In this document: piece after piece, positions 13,774-22,693 of the stretch
Layout: every line of letters begins with the position of its first letter
How positions within the stretch are numbered: the stretch's first letter is position 1
NCBI GenBank assembly: GCA_910577335.1
Contig: CAJTMJ010000038.1
Span: 1 to 29,965 of the forward strand
Length of the DNA stretch: 29,965 nucleotides
Direction of reading: 5' to 3'
Source of the DNA: an uncultured Duncaniella sp.
Lineage (GTDB): Bacteria; Bacteroidota; Bacteroidia; Bacteroidales; Muribaculaceae
The notes under the pieces: generated by a model
Seen by the model: the letters and a program-made list of their open reading frames with translations, nothing else
Told to the model about the DNA's origin: nothing
The model's database searches: none
Position numbers and translations under genes: made by a program

Positions 13774-16272
13774 ATGTTTAAGATAACATGGGATAGCGAG
13801 ACAGGAGGTGTTCTCCTCAGCTCTAAGGTCACCAAAGAGACCTTGGGCATATCGCCGCGTCCTGTGTTCTTTGAAGAACTTGACTTGCTCGGACTTGACC
13901 GCCTCGGCTGGACTTACCCCCGTGAGGAAGCCCCCATCATGTGGGCGGTCAATAAGCAATACTGGTATCGCGGCACTATGCTTTTTGAAGCAAAGGGTGC
14001 CAATATATATGATGCTCCCACGGTGGCGATCGCTCCCGGTGTGGAACCAATGACGCTAACGGCTATCGATGTCGATGCGATGCTCGCAAAGAACACCGAC
14101 CAGATGTTCCTTATCGAAAGCGAAGCCATCGAGTTTATACGTGACACTTTTGTAGCATATTCCAAAGTGAATCGTGCCCATGATACTGTACGCGCCAACC
14201 AGGAGATGGACTTCGAGGCTATAGCCGCAAAGGTTGAGAAAAAGACCAAGACCAAGATGGCCGTGGTGCGAGAAGACTGCGACAGCTTCGACATCATGCC
14301 GCTCGACGTTGCCAACGAAGAAGGCAAGCGAGTGTTGCTCTCCACGCGCATCGATCGCTTCATCGCATCGTTCTCCGGAGGCAAGGACTCACAGGTTGTT
14401 CTCGACCTATGCACTCGTGCCATACCACCCACTGACTTTGAGGTCATCTACTCCGATACCGGTTACGAGCTTCCGCCGTCGCTCGACCTCTACGAGCAAG
14501 TGCAACGTTACTACAAAGAACGCTTCCCGGCTCTTAAGTTTACCACCACTCGCAACCACGAATCGGTGCTCAACTACTGGGATAAAATCGGTACTCCCTC
14601 CGACACTCATCGCTGGTGCTGCTCTGTCATGAAGACTGCACCTCTCTATCGCTCACTCAAAGTTGAGGGGAACAAACAAGCGCGTGTCCTAACATTCGAC
14701 GGAGTCCGAGCCGAAGAATCAACCAGGAGAAGTGGATATAATCGAATTGGCAAAGGTAAACATATATTTACTTTTAATGCGCACCCAATTTTAAAATGGA
14801 ATAATGTTGAGATATTCTTATATCTCTTCAAATATAACCTTCAAATAAATCAAGCCTATCGACTTGGAAAATCACGTGTGGGTTGTATTATTTGTCCATT
14901 TTCAACCGCCTGGGACGACAGCATTATAAATCAATTTTATCCTGAAGAGTTAAAGCCCTTTATTGATAAAATCGAACAATATTCTGCCCATACTCACATA
15001 AAGGACATTAAGACATTCTTGGCTGAACGTAAATGGAAGCTGAAAATACTTGGCAATATTTCCAATCTGCCACAAATTCGTTTTATTCAAGACACACACA
15101 AGTTCAGAGCAGAGATTGAGAATCCCAAGCAATCCATATTCTCTTGGTTGCCTTCTCTTTGTGATTACACAGTTTCTTCAGACAAGAAAGGTTACTTTGG
15201 CGATCTAAAATTTAATAATTCTGTCCACCCTTATACCTTAGTAGAGGACATCGAAAAAGGGAAAACAGTGTTTGAAATTTCTGACATATATGATCAGAAA
15301 TTAATTTTACTTATAAAACGACTGATACAAAAGGTCGCTCATTGTATTCAATGCGAGGTGTGTGAGGTAGATTGTCCAACCGGTGCATTATCGATAACTC
15401 CACAAATAAAAATAAACAAATCTAAATGTGTTCACTGTCATAAATGTTTAAATGCGCATGACAGAGGATGCATTGTCGCAGATTGTAATAGAATGGTTAA
15501 AGATTCAGATACAAGCCTTAAAATTTATGGCTACAAGAAATTCGGCTTCCGTGAAGAATGGCTCGATGATTTCATGAGCGATCCGGAGTCGTTTTGGTCC
15601 AACAAGGATTGGGGTCAACCAATGTACGAAGCTTTCAAGCGATGGGGCAAGGATGCACTAATTCTCGATTCAAAAAACGAATTGACAGAATTGGGAAGCA
15701 CCTTGAAAGAGATTTATTCAGACAACCCAACTTTAGTGTGGGAAATTATCTGGATTAATCTTTCGTACAATTCGTTTATTGTTGACAGATTTTGCGCAAA
15801 TGTTCCTATGGGTCGTCAATTTAATAGCAGAACTCTTCTTGATGCTATCCTTGAAAAGGAATCAGTTAATGCTGTGTCAACACTTAACAATGCATGTTTA
15901 GCATTGTTAGACCTTCTCGACAAAACTCCAGTTGGTGAGGAACTCCAGCAAGGCGAAGAACGGGAGAAGATGAAAGTACGCACACCTTATTCCGATTTGA
16001 GTGTAGAAGCAATCGCATATTCTTTATTTAAGTATGGCGAAGCTCATGATACGAATGAGATGCGTGTATCTGATTTCTACGCAGAAGACACTTTCGATGG
16101 GATTTATCGTCAGTTTGGCATTCCCAAGAATGACTTCATTAAAGGGCTAAGATACCTCTCATCGCAATCTGACCGAGTGCTTATTGCCGAACTAAATATG
16201 GGTTTAGACCATATTACGCTTGACGATAAAATCACAGCATTAGATGTTCTTAAAAAGCTTGCTCTCGGATGA
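13774..16272 (+). CDS. brxP: BrxP: PAPS reductase-like protein with ferredoxin and DUF4007-like domains
   Basis: This 832-residue protein is the marker of type 4 BREX. After an N-terminal domain (1-190), the PP-loop SGGKDS is at 201-206, with RWCCSVMK (280-287) and GCIICPFS (370-377) typical of the PAPS reductase/DndC group. A ferredoxin-like domain follows: C524, C527, C530, C534 and C552, C555, C558, C566 could bind two [4Fe-4S] clusters. The last 240 residues (from about 585, FGFREEWLDDFM and then TELGSTLKEIYSDNPT) resemble DUF4007, a domain seen with Dnd-type systems. PP-loop ATP activation plus Fe-S chemistry suggests sulfur transfer to DNA or another substrate, as in DndC. The first third (to about base 14740) and a piece near 15540-15660 are about 52% GC. 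The rest is about 27-37%, so the gene is mosaic. Its stop overlaps the next gene by four bases. Confidence 0.85.
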   Translation: MFKITWDSETGGVLLSSKVTKETLGISPRPVFFEELDLLGLDRLGWTYPREEAPIMWAVNKQYWYRGTMLFEAKGANIYDAPTVAIAPGVEPMTLTAIDVDAMLAKNTDQMFLIESEAIEFIRDTFVAYSKVNRAHDTVRANQEMDFEAIAAKVEKKTKTKMAVVREDCDSFDIMPLDVANEEGKRVLLSTRIDRFIASFSGGKDSQVVLDLCTRAIPPTDFEVIYSDTGYELPPSLDLYEQVQRYYKERFPALKFTTTRNHESVLNYWDKIGTPSDTHRWCCSVMKTAPLYRSLKVEGNKQARVLTFDGVRAEESTRRSGYNRIGKGKHIFTFNAHPILKWNNVEIFLYLFKYNLQINQAYRLGKSRVGCIICPFSTAWDDSIINQFYPEELKPFIDKIEQYSAHTHIKDIKTFLAERKWKLKILGNISNLPQIRFIQDTHKFRAEIENPKQSIFSWLPSLCDYTVSSDKKGYFGDLKFNNSVHPYTLVEDIEKGKTVFEISDIYDQKLILLIKRLIQKVAHCIQCEVCEVDCPTGALSITPQIKINKSKCVHCHKCLNAHDRGCIVADCNRMVKDSDTSLKIYGYKKFGFREEWLDDFMSDPESFWSNKDWGQPMYEAFKRWGKDALILDSKNELTELGSTLKEIYSDNPTLVWEIIWINLSYNSFIVDRFCANVPMGRQFNSRTLLDAILEKESVNAVSTLNNACLALLDLLDKTPVGEELQQGEEREKMKVRTPYSDLSVEAIAYSLFKYGEAHDTNEMRVSDFYAEDTFDGIYRQFGIPKNDFIKGLRYLSSQSDRVLIAELNMGLDHITLDDKITALDVLKKLALG

Positions 16273-16742
16273 AGTACAATCTCCAAATTGATATATACGG
16301 CGAGATGCTTAAGACATTAAGGCTTGGCAACCGAAATGGCAAAATTGCCACTTCGAAACCCATTCTTATTTTAAGTATTATCGACTCTATATCCGCTGGA
16401 GATATTGTCGAGAATAAGTTTTCATTTGAAGATAGTTATTTAAGGCTTAGATACAAAACTCTATCCGAGTTTTTCTTGGGTCAAATTAAAACGCAATTCC
16501 TTCCGTTTTTTATCCGACCATACTTTCATCTTGACTCTGAACCATTTTATGAGTTAGCATGGAAGTCGGATAAACGGCCTGAGACTAATTCTCATACTCC
16601 ATCGGCGAAGTATCTGCGTGATAACCTCGCTTATGCTAAGCTCGACGATGACCTTTGGGAACTGCTTCAAGTGCAAGAGAACAGGGACTACCTTAAACAA
16701 GTAATAATAAACCGATACCTCAATAACTTCAATCTTCCGTAA
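16269..16742 (+). CDS. Small protein resembling the DNA sulfur-binding domain of ScoMcrA
   Basis: This 157-residue protein follows the pattern of the sulfur-binding/N-terminal domain found in ScoMcrA-like HNH endonucleases: a short helix, then GKIATSKPILILSIIDSI with G-DIVENKF, then a helical stretch, PFFIRPYFHLDSEPFYEL, and an end with LDDDLWELLQ and a Leu/Tyr-rich helix (VIINRYLNNF). That domain reads phosphorothioate DNA in ScoMcrA. No HNH or other nuclease motif is attached, so it would bind without cutting. It overlaps brxP (ATGA) and lies four bases before brxC, so it belongs to the operon. It is not one of the four core type 4 genes I know. The family match is by eye and should be tested. 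The sulfur-reading role is inferred from the match and from BrxP next door. Confidence 0.55.
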   Translation: MKYNLQIDIYGEMLKTLRLGNRNGKIATSKPILILSIIDSISAGDIVENKFSFEDSYLRLRYKTLSEFFLGQIKTQFLPFFIRPYFHLDSEPFYELAWKSDKRPETNSHTPSAKYLRDNLAYAKLDDDLWELLQVQENRDYLKQVIINRYLNNFNLP

Positions 16743-16746
16743 TCTA

Positions 16747-19700
16747 ATGGCAACGAAATATGCGGATATAATAAAGATACGTGCAGGCAAACCGGCCTAC
16801 AGTATCGAAGAAGAAAAGGGCGATGAATGGCAGTCGTTCATTCCCAATGAGCAGTTTAACAACGTGCTCAAAACCGTACTGCGCTCAGTGCGTGGCAATG
16901 ACATAGACTTCCATAAGTCGTTTTGGATAAACGGTACGTACGGCACCGGCAAGAGTCACGCCGTTGCCGTAATCACCCATCTTCTCTGCGACCCTGTAGA
17001 AAGCATACGTCGATGGGTTGACTACGAGTATAAGAATGATAAATTCCGTCTGATACGCGAGTCGATCTATTCGCTGCGCGAAAATAAGCGACTTCTCCGC
17101 GTAAAGCTTGAAAGTCTTAAAAACATCACTCACGTATCAGAGCTTGCACCGGTCATTCAGACTGCAGTTGTGGAAGCACTGAATGAACACGACATCGAGA
17201 TGGCCGTCGATACTGACTATGACTCTCTGATGTCGCACGTCAAGGACAACCCTGTGGTATGGGACGACCTTATCAACCGCAATGTGGCTCTCGGCACGAT
17301 AGTTGCCAATCGTGCTATGCTCCTGCAAAAACTTGCCGGAAAGGATGCAGCTACATTACAAAAAGCTAAGATTGCACTGCGCGAGGCCCGAATGAATGTG
17401 CTCCTTGAACAAGACACACTTGCTCAGTGGCTCATTCAAGTTCAAGAGGAACTGCGCAAGCAAGGCGTATTCCAGGGTCTGCTCATTCTTTGGGACGAGT
17501 TTACCGATGTGATGGATGATGCAGTAGGCATCCCCGTGCTTAAAGAACTTCAGACCGTTGCCCAGAAGTTCATGAACGAGGGAAACGATAGTTACCTTTT
17601 TCTCATATCGCACCCTTCGGCCTTCAATAAACTCGGTTCGGAAGCCACGAAGCAGACCGATGGTCGCTACCACCGCATGAAATACAACATGGAGTCGGTG
17701 TCGGCCTTCAAAATCATGTCGCGCAAATTTGAAGTGGTTCAGTCAACGTTGCATCAGAAACGCTATGAGTTCTTCTACAATGTGAACGGTAACCTGCTCG
17801 ACCTCTATACCCGTAACTCCAACGACCCGCAGGAGACGCGCGACGACCTGTTCAAGCTTTTCCCGCTCCATCCCGGAACGGCGAACCTCGCCACTCACTA
17901 CGCAACCGTGGTGGGCTCGTCATCGCGAAGCGTTTTCGAGTTCCTTGGTCAGAACCCCTCAATCCGAGAGTTCCTTGAAACGGAGGAATACTTTGAAAAC
18001 CGTGACACTATCACCGCCGATTATCTCTGGGATTTCGTTTATCAAGTATTCCAGGAGGATGTTGTGAATTATGGCGCTGTGACAGAACGCTACAACACCT
18101 ACAAGCATCGAGTAGAACACGCCGGCCCTGCTTATGTAGCCCTTTTCAAAGGCATATTGCTTCTCAATGCCTTCAACAATGTTGCTGCCGATGAGAGTGT
18201 GACACCCAATGAGGACAACATCCGCTATCTGTTCATTGGCTCGCGATACGAGGAAGAAATCGATACCGTGCTCGATTGGCTTAACGACGAGGGCGTTGTG
18301 CAAAGAGCACCCGGAGGAATCTTCTCCGTGCAATTCAACTCGCTACCGTCGCATGAGCTTGAAGAAATCAAGGAAGAACTCTATAACACTGAGTATCGTT
18401 ATACTTCACAAATTCTGAAGTTTGGCGATACTGCACGCAACTTCTTTGACAAGAAGTATGTGCAGAAAGTGATACGTCCTTACGTATTTGAGTTCTTCTC
18501 CAACGATACCAATGATTCGATTCTGAAGAATAAGATAAAGACGGCAAAGAAAAACGCCCGTCCGAGCGACCTTTTCCTCGCACTTCTTTACTCGCGCGAT
18601 ACAGCTGAGCTTGCACACCTTCGTCAGTTTGCAGAAGACTGTGCCAACGCTGCCGTGAATGAGGACAAGGAACTTAAGGATATTATATTCCTTGTTGTTG
18701 ACTCCACCTTCGGCGAAAAAGCCTACGACCGTTTCATTGAATACATGGCAAGTTACAAGAGTGCCGGTAATCATGGGTTCAATGACCAGGCCGACGTGCA
18801 CCGCGACCATGCCATTGACATGATCAAGGAATGGATGCAGACCGCACTCCGAGGCAATGCCACCATCTTCGTCAACGGCAAGACTATTCCATTCTCCATC
18901 AAGCATCTTTCTTCGGCACTCAATTCCACCGTTGCGCCCATCATCTTCCCCAAAGGCCCTGATGCACTTGAAGTGCTCCGCACCAAGGCTGCTTCCACGT
19001 TCTGGAAACCGCAGGTGTCTAAAGAAATTATCCGCACATTCCTGTTCGGCACGAGCAAAACCGACCTGCTTGATGTGAATGGTGTAATGAAGCCCGTACA
19101 GCATTTCATTCAGGATGCCCTGGACGACACTCTGCAATGGAAGCCTGACATACCTGCTGACCATCAGTTCAAGGGTATCTTTGACTTCATTAACTCCACA
19201 ATCAAGAATTTCATAAGCCACGGTAACACATCCGTACCGTTTGACTTCACAGAGCGCTTTAAGGAGTTGACAGAACCTCCTTATGGGCTTTCGGCCAACT
19301 ATGCTTCGGCTGCTGCCGTGGCCTTCGCCATGCGCCCGTGGATTGACAAAATCTACGACAAAGACACCGGCAAAGCCCGCACAGCCGACCATCTTGCAGA
19401 CGATGTAGTTCTCCTTTTCAACTTTTGGGAAAAGGGGAAAGCGACCAATAAGCTCAGCTTCAAGTTTCAAACACCACAGGAAGGCAAACTATGCAAGGAT
19501 CTTATCAAGTTGTTCAAACTGAACAAGCTACCCGGCTATAACGACGTAACGAGCATGAAAGATGCTCGCTTCGCCATCACCGGCGTATTTATCGAGCAGA
19601 AGGGTTATCCCCTGTGGTCACTTAAATACATGACCGACGATTTCATCAATTCTTTGCCTCAGCTAACAATGAATGATGATGTCAAGAAACTTATTGACAA

Positions 19701-20283
19701 CATCGTCGCTATATGCGAAGAAAAAGATCAGAAGAATGTTCAGCTCGTCACTGCAACGCTTGACCTCATTGACCGCTACCGAGCTGATTTCCCCGACATC
19801 CTTTCTAAGCAAGGTTCGTTCCAGAATGGTTTTGAGAACTTCATGCTTTCACAACCAAATGTTGGTCTGAAGGAGGAAGAAGTCGCTGATGCTTATGACT
19901 ATATTAAAAAGCATCTCGAATCAACAGTCGGATTTTGGACAGAGGCGGAGGTCAGCGACAAACTCAAGGACTGGCGTATTGCCGAAAACGAGCGACTTGC
20001 TCGTGAACGTTGGGAGCGAGAGGTAGAAGAACGCCGCAAGCGTGAAGAAGAGGAGCGTTGCAGACTCGAAGAACAGCGCAAGCAGTACGAAAAGGAACTT
20101 GAGGAAGCAAAGAAAATTATCGGCAACCCCGATAATGTTCCGGCTAAGAAAGTCAATGCTCGACAGCATATCGACAGCATCGGCGACATTCAGCAGCTCC
20201 GTAACATCCTTGACAAACTGATTAATCTCGGATATGAATATATCCTTGACCAAATCATAAACGAAGAAAACGACAATGTATAA
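16747..20283 (+). CDS. brxC: BrxC-family P-loop ATPase
   Basis: This 1178-residue ATPase matches BrxC/PglY in size and design. Walker A is GTYGTGKS at 63-70 within INGTYGTGKSHAVAV. Walker B is LLILWDE with D250 and E251, in a segment followed by FTDVMDD. A sensor-like SHPSAF segment follows near 290. The long middle part is helical, and residues about 1090-1140 form a highly charged coiled coil (ERLARERWEREVEERRKREEEE). BrxC is needed for BREX modification and defence, and may act as a motor or clamp with PglZ. The gene is GC-richer than its neighbours, up to about 60% in sampled rows, and its end overlaps pglZ by eight bases. It has no obvious truncation. Confidence 0.9.
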   Translation: MATKYADIIKIRAGKPAYSIEEEKGDEWQSFIPNEQFNNVLKTVLRSVRGNDIDFHKSFWINGTYGTGKSHAVAVITHLLCDPVESIRRWVDYEYKNDKFRLIRESIYSLRENKRLLRVKLESLKNITHVSELAPVIQTAVVEALNEHDIEMAVDTDYDSLMSHVKDNPVVWDDLINRNVALGTIVANRAMLLQKLAGKDAATLQKAKIALREARMNVLLEQDTLAQWLIQVQEELRKQGVFQGLLILWDEFTDVMDDAVGIPVLKELQTVAQKFMNEGNDSYLFLISHPSAFNKLGSEATKQTDGRYHRMKYNMESVSAFKIMSRKFEVVQSTLHQKRYEFFYNVNGNLLDLYTRNSNDPQETRDDLFKLFPLHPGTANLATHYATVVGSSSRSVFEFLGQNPSIREFLETEEYFENRDTITADYLWDFVYQVFQEDVVNYGAVTERYNTYKHRVEHAGPAYVALFKGILLLNAFNNVAADESVTPNEDNIRYLFIGSRYEEEIDTVLDWLNDEGVVQRAPGGIFSVQFNSLPSHELEEIKEELYNTEYRYTSQILKFGDTARNFFDKKYVQKVIRPYVFEFFSNDTNDSILKNKIKTAKKNARPSDLFLALLYSRDTAELAHLRQFAEDCANAAVNEDKELKDIIFLVVDSTFGEKAYDRFIEYMASYKSAGNHGFNDQADVHRDHAIDMIKEWMQTALRGNATIFVNGKTIPFSIKHLSSALNSTVAPIIFPKGPDALEVLRTKAASTFWKPQVSKEIIRTFLFGTSKTDLLDVNGVMKPVQHFIQDALDDTLQWKPDIPADHQFKGIFDFINSTIKNFISHGNTSVPFDFTERFKELTEPPYGLSANYASAAAVAFAMRPWIDKIYDKDTGKARTADHLADDVVLLFNFWEKGKATNKLSFKFQTPQEGKLCKDLIKLFKLNKLPGYNDVTSMKDARFAITGVFIEQKGYPLWSLKYMTDDFINSLPQLTMNDDVKKLIDNIVAICEEKDQKNVQLVTATLDLIDRYRADFPDILSKQGSFQNGFENFMLSQPNVGLKEEEVADAYDYIKKHLESTVGFWTEAEVSDKLKDWRIAENERLARERWEREVEERRKREEEERCRLEEQRKQYEKELEEAKKIIGNPDNVPAKKVNARQHIDSIGDIQQLRNILDKLINLGYEYILDQIINEENDNV

Positions 20284-22681
20284 AAGTTTTCAATCATTAG
20301 ACGAACTCTTTGACCACTTAAAAGTCGACAAAGAATGGGAGGGTGCCGAGGCAACCATGCACAATCGGTATCCCATCCGCTTTATTCTGTTTGAAAACTT
20401 TGCTGACTTCAATGAATTTGTTGTCAATCGTCCTTCGGGAGTCTACAAGTTTTCAATAGATTATCTTGTAGACAAAAACTATCTTGACATATTTCCGACC
20501 TTTACTGATTTGTCGGACAATATCAAGAAATATGTCAAGGCACTTCCAACCAACGACTTTGTTGTATATCCATTTTCCGAAATGGTACGTTTTTACAGCA
20601 AACGAGAATTTGATTCGCTTGTAAAAACCATACGTGGCTATCAGCCGCCGGAAGATGCTCAGCTTGCACATCTCCGGTTATATATTCCTATCGTTGGTAT
20701 GCAGGGCAAGATGGGGCCGTACATGGACGACCATCAGACCTTTGTCTGGGAATATAAATCGCCCCATGAGACGGGTACATACAACCTTATCCTAACCAAT
20801 GGCACAACCTATGGCATATCTGGCCTGGAGAAGAATTACTCAGTAGTTCGTAATCTCTATGAGTGGCTAAAACTTTGGGAGAAAGGTTCGGATGTAAAGA
20901 AGAATATTATATGCACATCAAAGACCATTTTTGCAAATGCCTTTAACGCACAACCGGATAATGCCTTCGTTTATACCGAATGTGATAATGCATACAAGTT
21001 CCTTACCAAAGGTCTGAAACTCGATTTTGAGGGCATTACTCCTAATGAGGATGAAATGCCGCAGTGGGAAACACTGGCCCAAAGCATTGATTTAGACAAC
21101 TTCGATTTCGAGACTTTCATTAACGAGCGATTTGACACATTCAACATCAAGGATAGTAGGGACTTCATTAAAACTTGGTTTGAATGTGAAACCGATTTCG
21201 ACCGCTGGCTTTTGGCCATGTATTACCGCAAAATTTCCGGTAACCATGGTTACATTTGCGAATCACTTGGTAAGTGCATAAATCTAAACACATCAGAGCT
21301 GTTCTCGAATATAGCTACGCATATATTCGACACACAGATAAGCGATGATAATATTCGGGAACGTCGCTCCGCGCTTAAAGAGGCCATGTGTTATGATATT
21401 CGCATAACCGAAGCTGCCGAGCGACAAATCTACGCCAAGCTCTCCGCAATGATGTGTGGCGAGCCTGAGGCTAAATATAATGCCATCAGGCTTATGACAG
21501 CCTTTACCGACAGTGACCGTCGTCTGATTGTCGAATCGCTGGGCAAGGGAAGAATCACGCTCTCAGATGTGGAGAAGATTTACCCAGAACTGTATCATTA
21601 TATGCAACCGCTCGGCATCCAGTTGGAGAACTCCAATCAATGGATTCCTGAATATTTTGAGGCATATCGCCGTTCAAAAATTGCAAATAATGCAAGCCTT
21701 GTCGCACCTCTGCTCGCTCAGAAGAATGCAAATCAATCAACATTCCAACATTGGACAGATAATCTTAAAACTGTTAAGACGCTTCTTCATAATCGCCCCG
21801 ATATAGATAAGTTCTATTGGATTGACGGACTCGGCGTTGACTGGATTCCATTCATCTCCTATGTTATACAAAAGCATAACGTAGATAATATTTATCTTAA
21901 TGAGGTGTATGTTACCCGCGCAATTCTTCCAACAACTACATCTGTTAATAAGACTAAGCTCGTGGAGCTTGTCGTAGATGGAAGTAAACTCGAAAAAATT
22001 GGCGACCTTGATAGTTTCGCACACCAGCATAAAGAATTTCCTCAATATATCATTGATGAAATGCGCATTGTCGAGGACGCTGTTCATAAAATCCTGACTC
22101 AATACAATGGCAAAAAAATTGCTTTTGTGTCAGACCACGGCCTCACATATCTCGCACAATATGGACAGGGCATGAATCTTGCAGGGGTTGTCAGCGACCA
22201 TGAAGGTCGTACAGCCGTCGTTACTTCTGGAACGGCAGTGTCTGACAATAAATATTGTATTCTTGACGATGGCAAAACACTTTGCGTTCTGACTGAAGAC
22301 TCTTTGACATCAAAAACGCCAAAAGGTCATGGCGCACATGGAGGCGCGACTCCAGAAGAAGTGCTGGTACCCATCATTATTGTGTCTAATCAGCCTAATG
22401 CTAACGTATACGCGGCTGACATATTGACTAATGAGATTGACGGTACAAATCCAGTAGTTCGTCTTAAGATAAGAGGTCTCAACTCGATAGATGTACCTGT
22501 GCTCGAATACAATTCTACCACATACTCACTCGTGCGTGAATCAGGCGACATATTTGTCAGTGAGAAGCTGAACCTTGTAGATACTGCTACAAGAGTTACA
22601 GTTCACATCGGCAACTACTCTAAACCGTTCATCATCAAAATCTCCACCGGCGCGGAAGAAGACGACCTCTTCGATTTCTAA
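20276..22681 (+). CDS. pglZ: PglZ alkaline-phosphatase-superfamily protein
   Basis: This 801-residue protein carries the PglZ domain in its second half. Metal-binding motifs are visible: WIDGLG with D517, SDHG with D620 and H621, and the signature HGAHGGATPEEVLVP with H685 and H688. The first half (1-480) is the N-terminal region usual in BREX PglZ, with no recognisable catalytic motif. The C-terminal 100 residues look like a beta-rich domain. PglZ is a core and diagnostic component of all BREX types, likely a phosphoesterase or nuclease. Start at ATG 20276 overlaps brxC, and 12 bases separate it from brxL. Confidence 0.9.
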   Translation: MYKSFQSLDELFDHLKVDKEWEGAEATMHNRYPIRFILFENFADFNEFVVNRPSGVYKFSIDYLVDKNYLDIFPTFTDLSDNIKKYVKALPTNDFVVYPFSEMVRFYSKREFDSLVKTIRGYQPPEDAQLAHLRLYIPIVGMQGKMGPYMDDHQTFVWEYKSPHETGTYNLILTNGTTYGISGLEKNYSVVRNLYEWLKLWEKGSDVKKNIICTSKTIFANAFNAQPDNAFVYTECDNAYKFLTKGLKLDFEGITPNEDEMPQWETLAQSIDLDNFDFETFINERFDTFNIKDSRDFIKTWFECETDFDRWLLAMYYRKISGNHGYICESLGKCINLNTSELFSNIATHIFDTQISDDNIRERRSALKEAMCYDIRITEAAERQIYAKLSAMMCGEPEAKYNAIRLMTAFTDSDRRLIVESLGKGRITLSDVEKIYPELYHYMQPLGIQLENSNQWIPEYFEAYRRSKIANNASLVAPLLAQKNANQSTFQHWTDNLKTVKTLLHNRPDIDKFYWIDGLGVDWIPFISYVIQKHNVDNIYLNEVYVTRAILPTTTSVNKTKLVELVVDGSKLEKIGDLDSFAHQHKEFPQYIIDEMRIVEDAVHKILTQYNGKKIAFVSDHGLTYLAQYGQGMNLAGVVSDHEGRTAVVTSGTAVSDNKYCILDDGKTLCVLTEDSLTSKTPKGHGAHGGATPEEVLVPIIIVSNQPNANVYAADILTNEIDGTNPVVRLKIRGLNSIDVPVLEYNSTTYSLVRESGDIFVSEKLNLVDTATRVTVHIGNYSKPFIIKISTGAEEDDLFDF

Positions 22682-22693
22682 ATCTGTATTATC

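Noticed and set aside
18406..19470. 354-residue minus-strand frame inside brxC
   Set aside because: Its plus-strand counterpart is a clear BrxC ATPase, and the minus frame shows no domain; long antisense frames are expected opposite GC-biased codons.
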